In this document: positions 26,953 through 35,514 of the stretch, piece after piece
Layout: each line of letters starts with the position of its first letter
How positions within the stretch are numbered: position 1 is the first letter of the stretch
DNA from: Lysobacterales bacterium 15-68-25
GTDB lineage: Bacteria > Pseudomonadota > Gammaproteobacteria > Xanthomonadales > Rhodanobacteraceae
NCBI GenBank assembly: GCA_002279065.1
Contig: NCKB01000002.1
Span: 62,001-126,000 of the forward strand
Length of the DNA stretch: 64,000 nucleotides
Direction of reading: 5' to 3'
Made by a program: the position numbers and the translations under genes
The notes under the pieces: model-generated
What the model saw: only the letters and a program-made list of their open reading frames with translations
Database searches by the model: none
What the model was told of the DNA's origin: nothing

Positions 26953-27054
26953 GTCATTCCGGCGAAAGCCGGAATCCAGTGCCTTGTGCGTGAGCGTTCA
27001 AAGGCTCTGGATCCCAGCGCTTGCCCCCTTTTGTGGGGTTCGCTGGGATGACGG
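26953..27054. repeat. composite extragenic palindromic repeat (REP-like)
   Basis: Two hairpins lie back to back between mutM and gnd. The first is ATTCCGGC-GAAA-GCCGGAAT (26957-26976). The second is ATCCCAGCG paired with CGCTGGGAT (27011-27049) around a CCCCTTTTGTGGGG inner hairpin. The outer ends GTCATTCC and GGGATGACG are complementary, so the whole element folds as one unit. The GTCATTCCGGCGAAAGCCGGAATCC style is that of mobile palindromic repeats widespread in proteobacterial genomes. It probably also insulates the two genes. Confidence 0.75.
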
Positions 27055-27077
27055 ATAGTGAGACGTGAGGTGAATGC

Positions 27078-28487
27078 TCAATTCCAGTCCGCGTGGAAGC
27101 TGCCCTCGCGGTCGATGCGCTCGAACGTGTGCGCACCGAACAGGTCGCGTTGCGCCTGGATCAGGTTGGCCGGCAGGCGCGCGCTGCGGTAGCCGTCGAA
27201 GTAGGCGATGGCCGAGGCCAGACCCGGTACTGGCACGCCGGCCTGTACCGCGGTGGTGACCACCTCGCGCAGCGCGGCCTGGTAGTCGGTGGCGACCTTG
27301 GCGAAGGTCGGCGCCAGCAGCAGGTTGGCCAGCGCCGCGTCGGCGGCGAAGGCGCGGGTGATGTCCTCCAGGAAGCGCGCGCGGATGATGCAGCCGCCGC
27401 GCCAGATGCTGGCAATGGTGCCGTAGTCGAGGTTCCAGTCGTACTCGGTCGAGGCGGCGCGCAGCTGGGCGAAGCCCTGCGCGTAGGAGATCAGCTTGGC
27501 CAGGTACAGTGCGCGGCGCACCGACTCGACGAAGGCGGCGCGGTCGCCGCTGAATGCCTGCGGCGCGGGTCCGGTCAGTTGCCTGCTGGCCGCCACGCGC
27601 TCGCTCTTGAGCGAGGACAGCACGCGGGCGAACACCGATTCGGTGATCAGCGGCAGCGGCACGCCGAGGTCGAGCGCGCTCTGGCTGGTCCACTTGCCGG
27701 TGCCCTTCTGCGCGGCGCGGTCGAGGATCACGTCGACCAGCGCCTGGCCGGTCTCCTCGTCCTGCTTGCCGAAGATCTGCGCGGTGATCTGGATCAGGTA
27801 GCTGTCCAGCTCGCCGGCGTTCCAGTCGGCGTAGACCTTCGCCAGCTCGTCGTTGGACAGGCCGAGCACGCCCTTGAGCAGGGCGTAGCTCTCGGCGATC
27901 AGCTGCATGTCGCCGTACTCGATGCCGTTGTGCACCATCTTCACGTAGTGGCCGGCGCCGCCGGGACCCATGTAGGCCACGCAGGGCGTGCCGTCCGGGG
28001 CGCGGGCGGCGATTTCCTTGAGGATCGGTGCGACCAGGTCGTAGGCGTCGCGCGGGCCGCCGGGCATGATCGACGGACCCTTCAGCGCACCTTCCTCGCC
28101 GCCGGACACGCCGGTACCGATGAAGTGCAGGCCGGCCTCGGACAACTCCCTGGCACGGCGCACGGTGTCGGTGAACAACGTGTTGCCGCCGTCGATCAGG
28201 ATGTCGCCCTTGGCCAGCAGCGGCTTGAGTGCGGCGATGGTGTCGTCGGTCGGCTTGCCGGCCTTGACCATCAGCAGGATCCGGCGCGGGCTTTCCAGCG
28301 AGTCGACGAACTCCTGCAGCGAAAACGTCGGCACCAGGCCGGCGTCGGGATACTCGGCGACGACCTCGTCGGTCTTCTCGCGGCTGCGGTTGTAGATCGA
28401 CACCGCGTGGCCGCGGCTGGCGATGTTCAGCGCCAGGTTGCGGCCCATCACGGCCATGCCGACGACGCCGATGGCCTGCTTGCTCAT
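27078..28487 (-). CDS. gnd: 6-phosphogluconate dehydrogenase, decarboxylating (NADP)
   Basis: Pentose-phosphate-pathway enzyme that converts 6-phosphogluconate to ribulose 5-phosphate with NADPH. The 469 residues fit the long, dimeric GndA type. The NADP Rossmann motif is [14 protein letters not shown]. Substrate residues are in [26 protein letters not shown] and the catalytic Lys segment [13 protein letters not shown] (about 184). The C-terminal GAHTFERID-type tail that enters the partner's active site is present. The ATG is at 28485-28487 with GGAAAAGGG-type purines upstream. The ABC cluster ends 72 bases upstream on the same strand. Confidence 0.97.
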   Translation of the reverse strand: MSKQAIGVVGMAVMGRNLALNIASRGHAVSIYNRSREKTDEVVAEYPDAGLVPTFSLQEFVDSLESPRRILLMVKAGKPTDDTIAALKPLLAKGDILIDGGNTLFTDTVRRARELSEAGLHFIGTGVSGGEEGALKGPSIMPGGPRDAYDLVAPILKEIAARAPDGTPCVAYMGPGGAGHYVKMVHNGIEYGDMQLIAESYALLKGVLGLSNDELAKVYADWNAGELDSYLIQITAQIFGKQDEETGQALVDVILDRAAQKGTGKWTSQSALDLGVPLPLITESVFARVLSSLKSERVAASRQLTGPAPQAFSGDRAAFVESVRRALYLAKLISYAQGFAQLRAASTEYDWNLDYGTIASIWRGGCIIRARFLEDITRAFAADAALANLLLAPTFAKVATDYQAALREVVTTAVQAGVPVPGLASAIAYFDGYRSARLPANLIQAQRDLFGAHTFERIDREGSFHADWN

Positions 28488-28559
28488 GGGGCTTGCTCCG
28501 GGAAGGGGAAAAGGGATCCGGCAGACATGGGGCGTTCCCGCGTCCAGGCAAGCGCGGAG

Positions 28560-29054
28560 TCAGGGGTTGAGCTGGATCGCGTCGCGCTGCGGCGGTCGTG
28601 GCGTGGCGATGATCGGCACCAGCGCCACCCGATCGCCGACCTGCACGTAGCGCAAGGGGGCCGTCGCGCTGGTCTCGCCGAAGCGCAGCGTGCGGTCGTC
28701 CAGGGTCAGCGTGGCCACCGGGTGGGTCAGGCCGATCCGCGCCGGATCGAAATCGGACAGCGGGCGCCAGCCGAAGGCCTGGGCGGCGGCGATGCCGGTG
28801 AGCTGCTCCAGCCGTCCCTCGTCGGCGGCGACCGGCGGCTCGCTGTCGCGCCACCAGTGGCCGTCGCGCCGCACGTACTGCTCGGTGGGATGGCCCGGCA
28901 GCGCCAGCGTGACGTGGGTGATCGTGTCCGGATCCAGCGGCAGCAGGGTGGCCGGCGAGACGGCGGCGTCGTGGCGCCATTGCCACAGCGCGGCGGCGGC
29001 CAGTCCGGCCACCACGAGGACGAGCGCGAGCCGGCGGCGGACGGCGCGGCGCAT
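28560..29054 (-). CDS. DUF4340-like subunit of the ABC export-like cluster
   Basis: Small protein of 164 residues with one N-terminal transmembrane helix (about 8-25) and a periplasmic domain containing THVTLALPGHPTEQYVRRDGHWW and a C-terminal RYVQVGDRVALVPII. The placement after a GldG-like gene (3 bases between) and the repeated beta-strand pattern resemble DUF4340-type accessory proteins of gliding-like ABC clusters, although most of those are longer. The ATG at 29052-29054 is the only good start. It is the last of four tightly linked minus-strand genes. Family assignment is tentative. Confidence 0.65.
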   Translation of the reverse strand: MRRAVRRRLALVLVVAGLAAAALWQWRHDAAVSPATLLPLDPDTITHVTLALPGHPTEQYVRRDGHWWRDSEPPVAADEGRLEQLTGIAAAQAFGWRPLSDFDPARIGLTHPVATLTLDDRTLRFGETSATAPLRYVQVGDRVALVPIIATPRPPQRDAIQLNP

Positions 29055-29057
29055 CGC

Positions 29058-30407
29058 TCAGCGCCGCCGCCGGCGCCAGACCACCAGGCCACCGCCCAGC
29101 AACAGCAGCAGCGGCAGGAGGGCGAGGAAGCCGAAGGTCACCGCGTTCAGGCCGGCCTGCGACAGTTGCAGGAAGCGGTCCGGCGCGCCGCGCGGCGGCA
29201 GGTCCACCAGGGTATCGTCGCCGAGCAACCAGTCGAACACCCGCTCACCCAGTGCACGGTTGCCGCCGTTGCCCAGGTAGGTGTTGGAGAGAAAGTCGCC
29301 GTCGCCGATCACCGCCGCGCGCTGCTCGCGCTTGGTCGGGCTGGGCGAGAGGCGGGTGAGCGCGAAGCCGAAATCCAGCGCCTGGCCGGGCTGGCTGTCC
29401 AGATCCGCCTGGCCGTTGTCGATCCGCGTCTGCGGGCTCGAGCGCAGGAACGGCACCGCCGACCAGTCGGTGCCCGGCCGCGCCGCCAGTGCCGCCACCT
29501 CGGGAAACAGCGTGGTCAGGGTGAAGCCGCGGGTGATCGCCTGCGCGGGGTAGTCGCCCAGCGCGATCATGTGCGGATCGTGCAGGCCCAGCGCGCTGCC
29601 CGAGGGGTCGTACAGCGTGCCCGGCAGGACGCTGATGCCCAGCGCGTCGGACAGCGGCTGCAGGCCGAGGTCGTTGCCCAGCCCCTGGCGCCCCTGCGGA
29701 TCGGTCAGCCACAGCAGGTTGCCACCGTCGGCGACGTAGTTCACCAGCGCCTGCACGCCACCCGGCGGCAGCGGCGCGCCGGGGCTGGCCAGCACCACCA
29801 GGTCGGTGTGCTCCGGCACCGCGGTGACCTGGGCGAAGTTCAGCGGCACGGCGCGCATGCCGCGGGCTTCGAGCTGGTGCATGAACACGCCGAGGTCGGC
29901 ATTGGCCTGGCCGTCGGCGCGGCGCTCGCCGTCGCCGGTGACGAAGGCGACGATGCGATCGCCGCCGCGCGCCAGCCGTTCCAGCGCGTTGGTCATCGGC
30001 GCTTCCGAGGACAGGTCGTCCAGGTGCTGCTCGCGGCCGTGGTAGCGGATCACCAGCTCGCCGTCGACGGTGATGCCCTTCTCGCGCATCGCGCCCGGGT
30101 CGAGCTGCGGATCGACGAAGCGCAGCGAGATGTCCGGCTTGGCCTGCTGGTAGCGCGCCACGAAGCTGGCGATGCTCTGCCGCAGCGAACCCTGCGGGTT
30201 GGCGTAGCTGGTGATCTCGACCGGCCCGTCCAGCCGGGCCAACACCGCACGGCTCTCCTTCGACAGGCTGGCGCGGGCGTCGTGGGTCCAGTCCGCCACA
30301 TGGTGGTAGCGGCTGGCGAGGTAGCCGGCAGCGGCGAAGGCGAGGATCGCCAGCGCGGCGAACAGCCAGCCGTCGAGGCGGCGCAGGGTGCGGTGCAGCG
30401 TCGTCAT
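29058..30407 (-). CDS. GldG-like ABC-associated auxiliary protein
   Basis: Inner-membrane protein of 449 residues of the GldG/ABC_transp_aux type. One transmembrane helix near the N-terminus (about 15-32) and one at the C-terminal end (about 421-442) flank a large periplasmic domain. The domain opens with the canonical LSKESRAVLARLDGPVEITSY, and a later stretch DLVVLASPGAPLP leads into the glutamine-amidotransferase-like fold. Homologues work with a dedicated ATPase and permease in an export-like or gliding-motility ABC system whose cargo is unknown. The start overlaps the permease stop by an ATGA, showing translational coupling. Confidence 0.85.
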   Translation of the reverse strand: MTTLHRTLRRLDGWLFAALAILAFAAAGYLASRYHHVADWTHDARASLSKESRAVLARLDGPVEITSYANPQGSLRQSIASFVARYQQAKPDISLRFVDPQLDPGAMREKGITVDGELVIRYHGREQHLDDLSSEAPMTNALERLARGGDRIVAFVTGDGERRADGQANADLGVFMHQLEARGMRAVPLNFAQVTAVPEHTDLVVLASPGAPLPPGGVQALVNYVADGGNLLWLTDPQGRQGLGNDLGLQPLSDALGISVLPGTLYDPSGSALGLHDPHMIALGDYPAQAITRGFTLTTLFPEVAALAARPGTDWSAVPFLRSSPQTRIDNGQADLDSQPGQALDFGFALTRLSPSPTKREQRAAVIGDGDFLSNTYLGNGGNRALGERVFDWLLGDDTLVDLPPRGAPDRFLQLSQAGLNAVTFGFLALLPLLLLLGGGLVVWRRRRR

Positions 30408-31192
30408 CAGCCGCGCTCCCGGTCGGCGTCGAGGCGGCGGATGGCCAGCGCCAGTGCCAGCGCAGTGAGCAGCACGAACCACAGCACGTCGCCGGTATCC
30501 ACCAGCCCCCGCAGCAGCGGCTCCAGGTGCGTGCCCAGCGCCAGCCAGTGGATCACCCCACTGTCCACGCCGGCCGCCTGGGCGCCGAGGTTCACGCAGC
30601 ACAGCGCCAGTGCGATCACCAGCGCGGCGGTGGCGGCGATCGCCGGATGCGAGGCGAAGGCCGAGCAGGCCAGCCCGATCGCCGCCAGCAGCGCCAGCAC
30701 CAGCACCAGCCCGATCGTCGCGGCGGCGAGCTTGCCCCAGTCCAGCGTAGTGCCGTGGGCCAGCGACAGCGGCATCGCCAGCACCAGCGCCAGCCACAGC
30801 GCCAGCCACGCCAGCGTGGCCAGGTACTTGCCCAGCACGAGGCCGGCGGGCGACTGGCCGGTGGCCAGCAGCAGCGGCAGGGTGCCGTTGCCGCGCTCGC
30901 CGGCGAGGCTGGACATGGTCAGCAGCGGCACCACCAGCAGCGCCAGTTCGGTCAGTCCGAACGGCACCAGCGAACCGGTGAACAGGCTGCTCAGCAGTGG
31001 CACCGCGACCAGGTCGGTATAGCCCGGTCCGGCCGGCAGCGCGGCCAGTCGCACCTGGGCGGCGAGGAAGTTGCCCAGCAGCAGCACGAAGCGCCAGGCC
31101 AGCTCGCCCAGCGTGAGTGCGCCGAGCACCCACCCCAGCGGGCGGACGAACAGGCGGCGGAGTTCCAGGCGCGCCACGGCCAGCGCGCTCAT
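30407..31192 (-). CDS. ABC transporter permease (GldF-like, ABC-2 type)
   Basis: Integral membrane permease of 261 residues with about six helices. The start has the amphipathic LELRRLFVRPLGWVLGALTL typical of GldF-type permeases, and GERGNGTLPLLLATG is the coupling-helix signature of ABC-2 permeases. It overlaps the ATPase gene upstream and the GldG-like gene downstream by four bases each, so the three subunits are made in a fixed order. Cargo is unknown. In the family the N-terminal 23 residues often form the first helix, consistent with the chosen start at 31190-31192. Confidence 0.85.
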   Translation of the reverse strand: MSALAVARLELRRLFVRPLGWVLGALTLGELAWRFVLLLGNFLAAQVRLAALPAGPGYTDLVAVPLLSSLFTGSLVPFGLTELALLVVPLLTMSSLAGERGNGTLPLLLATGQSPAGLVLGKYLATLAWLALWLALVLAMPLSLAHGTTLDWGKLAAATIGLVLVLALLAAIGLACSAFASHPAIAATAALVIALALCCVNLGAQAAGVDSGVIHWLALGTHLEPLLRGLVDTGDVLWFVLLTALALALAIRRLDADRERG

Positions 31193-31929
31193 GCGGCCAG
31201 GCTCCGGCCGTTCATGGCGATGTCGAAGAATTGGCGTTCCAGCGTCGGCAGGTCGGCGGCATCGACCGGGCCGGCATGGCGCAGCCGGCCCTCGTGCAGG
31301 ATCGCCACCCGCCCGCAGACCGCGGTGACCTCGGCCAGCAGGTGGGTGGAGAGGATCACCGCGGCGCCGCGCGCGGCCTCCTCGCGGATCAGCTGGCGCA
31401 GCGCGGCGACCTGCACCGGGTCGAGTGCGTTGGCCGGCTCGTCGAGGATCAGCAGGTCCGGCCGATGGAGCATGGCGCAGGCCAGGCCCACGCGCTGGCG
31501 CTGGCCCTGCGACAGCACGCCGGCCAGTCGGCGGGCCATCGGCGCCAGCTCAAGCCGCTCCAGCATCGCTTCGCAGGCGGTCGCCAGCGCCGTGCCGCGC
31601 AGGCCACGCAGGCGCCCGTGGGCCTGCAGGTGCTCGCGCACGGTCAGTTCCGGCCACAGCGGGGCCCGCTCGGGCAGCCAGCCGACGCGACGACGCCCCA
31701 GTTCCGGGTGCTCGAGGAAATCCTCGCCGTCCAGCCGGATGCTGCCGTCGTCCGGCCGCATGGCGCCGGCGATCATGCCCAGGGTGGTGGATTTGCCGGC
31801 GCCGTTCACGCCCAGCAGGCCGAGCACGTCGCCGCGCTCCACGGTCAGGCACAGATCCTGCAAGGCCATTCGGCCGGCGCGTTGGCGGGTCAGCCGGTCG
31901 ATCTGAAGCAGGGGGGGCGGCGTGGTCAT
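31189..31929 (-). CDS. ABC transporter ATP-binding protein (GldA-like)
   Basis: ATPase of 246 residues that powers the neighbouring permease. Motifs in order are Walker A GVNGAGKST (about 40), Q-loop region, signature LSQGQRQRVGLA (about 138), Walker B LLILDEPANALDP (about 159) and the H-loop His in ILSTHLL. The signature is LSQGQ, the form common in ABC-2 exporters. It is the first gene of the four-gene unit. The divergent fatty acid desaturase gene starts 158 bases away, so the unit's promoter must lie in that spacer. Confidence 0.92.
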   Translation of the reverse strand: MTTPPPLLQIDRLTRQRAGRMALQDLCLTVERGDVLGLLGVNGAGKSTTLGMIAGAMRPDDGSIRLDGEDFLEHPELGRRRVGWLPERAPLWPELTVREHLQAHGRLRGLRGTALATACEAMLERLELAPMARRLAGVLSQGQRQRVGLACAMLHRPDLLILDEPANALDPVQVAALRQLIREEAARGAAVILSTHLLAEVTAVCGRVAILHEGRLRHAGPVDAADLPTLERQFFDIAMNGRSLAA

Positions 31930-32087
31930 TGCATGATTGTCACGGCGCCCCCACTTTCAGACAACCGGCAGGGTTTTGCGCCAGGCGTGCATGCGTCACG
32001 CTGCGACATTGCGCGCACCGCCCATGCTGGTGGGTACGGAGACCCGTGCACTAGACTGCTTTTTCAAAGACATAGAGACGTACTCCG

Positions 32088-33278
32088 ATGCTCGACGCCG
32101 TACTCAACTTCCTGTCCAACGGGCTGACCCACATGAGCTGGGTCGGCATGCTGGTCTACATGCTGGTGGTAACCCAGCTCACCATCTTCACGGTGACCAT
32201 CTACTACCACCGCTGCCAGACCCACCGTGGCGTCGACCTGCATCCGGTGGTGCAGCACTTCTTCCGCTTCTGGGGCTGGCTCACCACCGGCATGGTGACG
32301 CGGGAATGGGTGGCGGTGCATCGCAAGCATCACGCCAAGGTGGAGACCGTCGAGGATCCGCACAGCCCGCAGATCTACGGCATCAAGAAAGTGTTCTGGG
32401 ACGGCGTGGCGCTGTACCGCGACGCCAGTGAAGTGAAGGAAGACCTCGAGAAGTACGGCCGCGGCACGCCGGACGACTGGATCGAGCGCAAGCTCTACAC
32501 CGGCCACCCGTACTGGGGCCCGGCGCTGATGCTGATCATCAGCTTCGCCCTGTTCGGCGTGATCGGCGTGGCCTTCTGGGCGGTACAGATGATCTGGATC
32601 CCGTTCTGGGCCGCCGGCTTCGTCAACGGCATCGGCCACTGGTGGGGCTACCGCAACTTCGAGAGCGCCGACACCGCGACCAACCTCATCCCGTGGGGCT
32701 TCTGGATCGGCGGCGAAGAGCTGCACAACAACCACCACGCGTTCCCAAGCTCGGCGAAGTTCGCCCTGCGCAAGTGGGAGTTCGACATCGGCTGGGCGGT
32801 GATCTGTGCCCTGCGTTCGGTCGGTCTGGCCAAGGTGCTTCGCGTTGCGCCGACGCTCGACATCCGCCCGAACGTGAACCTGCCCGATGCCGAGACGCTG
32901 AAGGCCGTGCTCACCCATCGCTTCCAGGCGATGACCGACTACTACCGCGGCGTGATCGTGCCGACCCTTCGCGAAGAAGCGGCCCATGCCGGCGAGAGCA
33001 TCAAGGCCGTGCCGCGTCGCCTGCGCCGCGCGCTGGCCGACGGTGGCCGCTGGCTGGACGGTGAGGGCCATGACCGCCTGCAGGCAGTGCTCGCCAAGCG
33101 CCCGACCCTGCGCACCGTGGTCGACTTCCGTACCCGGTTGGCGGCCCTGATGGAGCAGCGCGGCGCCGACCAGGCACTGAACGGGTTGCAGCAGTGGATC
33201 CACGAGGCGGAGCAGAGCGGCATCCGCGCGCTGCAGGACTTTGCCGCCCGGCTGAAGGGTTACGCGATCGCCAATTGA
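32088..33278 (+). CDS. membrane fatty acid desaturase (delta-9 acyl-CoA/lipid type)
   Basis: Di-iron integral membrane desaturase of 396 residues that introduces a cis double bond into acyl chains. The three histidine boxes are YYHRCQTHRG (HxxxxH, about 41), HRKHH (about 80) and ELHNNHHAF (about 219). Four helices surround them. About 130 residues after the last box form a soluble C-terminal tail, as in longer gammaproteobacterial desaturases. A terminator follows. Divergent from the ABC ATPase. Likely used for membrane-fluidity control; regulation is not visible. Confidence 0.92.
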   Translation: MLDAVLNFLSNGLTHMSWVGMLVYMLVVTQLTIFTVTIYYHRCQTHRGVDLHPVVQHFFRFWGWLTTGMVTREWVAVHRKHHAKVETVEDPHSPQIYGIKKVFWDGVALYRDASEVKEDLEKYGRGTPDDWIERKLYTGHPYWGPALMLIISFALFGVIGVAFWAVQMIWIPFWAAGFVNGIGHWWGYRNFESADTATNLIPWGFWIGGEELHNNHHAFPSSAKFALRKWEFDIGWAVICALRSVGLAKVLRVAPTLDIRPNVNLPDAETLKAVLTHRFQAMTDYYRGVIVPTLREEAAHAGESIKAVPRRLRRALADGGRWLDGEGHDRLQAVLAKRPTLRTVVDFRTRLAALMEQRGADQALNGLQQWIHEAEQSGIRALQDFAARLKGYAIAN

Positions 33279-33310
33279 CGCGCGAACCCGACCGCTACGT
33301 GAAAACGAAA

Positions 33311-33334
33311 AGCCCGCCTTCCGGCGGGCTTTTT
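33311..33334. terminator. bidirectional rho-independent terminator
   Basis: AGCCCGCC-TTCC-GGCGGGCT is followed by TTTT and preceded by an A-rich run, so it can act both for the desaturase and for the converging DUF3016 gene. Confidence 0.9.
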
Positions 33335-33352
33335 CGTGGGCGCCGGTGCGGC

Positions 33353-33877
33353 TCAGAGCTTGTCCGGCCCCTTGCGCAGCCAGCGGTCGATCAGCCGCTT
33401 CTCGTAGCGCAGGCTGTCGTCGCTGGTCGGTGCGGTGTTGCTGGTGAGGAAGCCCGGATCGCGCAGCTTGCGGGTGCCTTCGCGGATCACCTTGCCATCC
33501 GCATCGAGCAGCTTGAAATTCAGGTCGATGCGCGGCGGGTAGATGTCCTTGATGATCCGCACCTCGCGCAGCTGTCCGCCGTGCCACGGTTCGAAAGAGC
33601 CGGCGCGGTCGATGTCGGTGATCACCAGCTCAAGCCGCTGGCCGGGCGCGAGCTGTTTCGCCCCCTGCTTCTCGATGTAGGTCTTGAGGGTCTGCAGATA
33701 CGCGTTGCTGGCGCGGGTCGGCGCCAGCGCCTTCTCCTCGCGCGTTTCGGTGAAGCGCTCGGGGTGGTCGTAGGTCACCGTGACCCGCTGCGGCGATGTT
33801 TCTTCCGCGTGCAGTCGCTGGACGGATGCCAGACCACTGACGGCGAGCAGGGTGAACAGGGCAATCCGCACTTTCAT
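33353..33877 (-). CDS. periplasmic DUF3016 domain protein
   Basis: Exported protein of 174 residues. A signal peptide (about 1-24, ending LHA) precedes a domain with VTYDHPERFTETRE, LAPGQRLELVITDIDRAG and the tail YEKRLIDRWLRKGPDKL, matching the DUF3016 family common in Xanthomonadales and pseudomonads. No function is known. The ATG at 33875-33877 has AGGAGAACT, a strong ribosome site, at about 8 bases. It converges on the desaturase gene and shares its terminator. It is divergent from the saccharopine-dehydrogenase-like gene. Confidence 0.85.
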   Translation of the reverse strand: MKVRIALFTLLAVSGLASVQRLHAEETSPQRVTVTYDHPERFTETREEKALAPTRASNAYLQTLKTYIEKQGAKQLAPGQRLELVITDIDRAGSFEPWHGGQLREVRIIKDIYPPRIDLNFKLLDADGKVIREGTRKLRDPGFLTSNTAPTSDDSLRYEKRLIDRWLRKGPDKL

Positions 33878-33976
33878 GGCAGTTCTCCTGGTCGGGGACA
33901 GGGTGGGAGGTGCTGATAGTTCGACAATAGCCCGGCGCGAGCGGTTCGGCGCATCGGCCAGGGAGGGGGGAAGAGT

Positions 33977-35095
33977 ATGGCGTTCAGGGTGTTGCTGCTG
34001 GGGGCGACCGGGGTGTTCGGGGCGCGTTTGGCGCGGCGACTGGCATCCGACGGGCGCTTCGAGCCGATCCTTGCCGGACGCTCGCCGGGGGCGCTGCGGG
34101 TGCTGGCCGACGAGGTCGCTGCCGCCGCGGGCCGATCGGTGACGGTGGCGTCGCTCGACGTTTTCGCCGGCGACTTCGCCGCCCGGCTGGCCGCCCTGCA
34201 ACCCCAACTGGTGATCCACGCGGCCGGCCCGTTCCAGGCCCAGGACTACCGCGTGGCGGAGGCATGCCTGGGCTGTGGCAGCCACTATGTCGACTTGGCC
34301 GATGGGCGGGATTTCGTCGCCGGCATCGGGCGGCTGGATCCTGCGGCACGTGCCGCGGGCCTGCTGGTCACCAGCGGGGCATCCAGCGTGCCGGCGCTCA
34401 GCAGCGCGGTGGTCGATGCGTTGATGCCGCGCTTCGCCAGGCTGGACGGGATCGAGAGCGCGATCAGCCCCGGCAACCGGACCCCGCGCGGCGACGCCAC
34501 GGTGGCGTCAATTCTTGGCTACTGCGGGCGACAGATACTCGTCTGGCGCGACGCGCGCTGGCAGGTGGCGCACGGCTGGATGGACACGCAGCGCGTGCGA
34601 CTGGCACGATCCCGCCGTTTCGTCGGGATCTGCGAAGTGCCTGACTTGGAGCTCTTTCCCCGCCGCTATCCGGGAGTGCGCACCGTGCTGTTCCGTGCGG
34701 GGCTGGAGTTGCCCCTGTTGCACGGCGGGACCTGGCTGGTGGCGGCGCTGGTGCGGTTGGGCCTGATTAGCGATCTGCCTCGCCATGCGGCACGCCTGCG
34801 CCGCTGGAGCGAGTGGTTCATGCGCAGGGGTAGTGACGTCGGCGGCATGGTGGTGGAGCTCACCGGCGAAGATGCGTCCGGGCGCCCGCTCCGCTTGCGC
34901 TGGTGGCTGGAGGCCGCGGCGGGCGAAGGGCCGGAGGTGCCGGTGACGCCGGCGCTGACGCTGGCGCGGCGGCTGGCCGACCGGTCCCTGCGGGCGACGG
35001 GGGCGACGCCTTGCGTCGGCCTGCTGGAACTGGAAGAGCTGATGGCGGCGCTGGCACCGTTCGCCGTCACCAGCGGAGTCGAAGTGATCCCCTGA
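33977..35095 (+). CDS. saccharopine dehydrogenase family oxidoreductase
   Basis: Rossmann-fold NAD(P)-dependent protein of 372 residues. The nucleotide-binding loop is LLLGATGVFGARLARRL at the N-terminus, and the conserved HAAGPFQAQDYRVAEACLGCGSHYVDLADG follows at about 75-105. Members of this branch act on unknown substrates, probably membrane-linked or lipid-like compounds, and many carry a C-terminal DUF4166 domain. Here DUF4166 is a separate gene facing it (35504-36049). A strong AGGGAGGGGGGAAGAG precedes the ATG. The stops of this gene and the convergent DCC gene are 11 bases apart. Confidence 0.88.
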   Translation: MAFRVLLLGATGVFGARLARRLASDGRFEPILAGRSPGALRVLADEVAAAAGRSVTVASLDVFAGDFAARLAALQPQLVIHAAGPFQAQDYRVAEACLGCGSHYVDLADGRDFVAGIGRLDPAARAAGLLVTSGASSVPALSSAVVDALMPRFARLDGIESAISPGNRTPRGDATVASILGYCGRQILVWRDARWQVAHGWMDTQRVRLARSRRFVGICEVPDLELFPRRYPGVRTVLFRAGLELPLLHGGTWLVAALVRLGLISDLPRHAARLRRWSEWFMRRGSDVGGMVVELTGEDASGRPLRLRWWLEAAAGEGPEVPVTPALTLARRLADRSLRATGATPCVGLLELEELMAALAPFAVTSGVEVIP

Positions 35096-35106
35096 GGCGT
35101 GGGTGT

Positions 35107-35514
35107 TCAGTCGAGGAAGCGCCAGGCCTCGGCGGGGTCCGGCATCCGGCAGGCATCGCGTTGGCCGAACAGGCGGTAGCGGTGCCGCGCCACCCAGCGA
35201 TAGGCCGGATCCGCGAACCAATGCGGTGTCCAGCGCAGCAGTGCGGACGGGATGCGCCACGGGCCGTCCAGCCGCTGCAGCACGCCGGCAATGGCCGCGG
35301 TGTCGATGTAGCCGACCCCGTCGGCGACCAGCAGCAGCGACGCCGGATCGTCGGGCGACAGTCCGTGGGCGGCGAGCAGTGCGCGGCCGTGCCGGCCCTG
35401 CATTGCCGCCAGCCGGAACCGGCCGGCGCGGTCGTGCCTGAGAATGAAGTCCACCCAGCGGCTGCACAGTACGCAGACGCCGTCGAAGACCACCACGGCC
35501 GGTTCATGCGCCAT
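35107..35514 (-). CDS. DCC family thiol-disulfide oxidoreductase (DUF393)
   Basis: Small thioredoxin-like protein of 135 residues. The N-terminus has the DCC family motif FDGVCVLCSRWVDFI, with a CxxC pair (Cys about 15 and 18). The later FADPAYRWVARHRYRLFG is the second conserved block. Function is unknown, probably thiol redox chemistry. The ATG at 35512-35514 has GGAGG 6 bases upstream. It overlaps the end of the DUF4166 gene by 11 bases, so the two are co-translated. The convergent dehydrogenase completes a recurrent three-gene neighbourhood. Confidence 0.88.
   Translation of the reverse strand: MAHEPAVVVFDGVCVLCSRWVDFILRHDRAGRFRLAAMQGRHGRALLAAHGLSPDDPASLLLVADGVGYIDTAAIAGVLQRLDGPWRIPSALLRWTPHWFADPAYRWVARHRYRLFGQRDACRMPDPAEAWRFLD

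Noticed and set aside
27093-31022. Very long open frame on the plus strand opposite gnd and the ABC cluster
   Set aside because: It is antisense to several well-recognised genes, its composition is unnaturally rich in Arg, Gln, His and Gly, and no domain is visible. In a GC-rich genome such frames stay open by codon bias.
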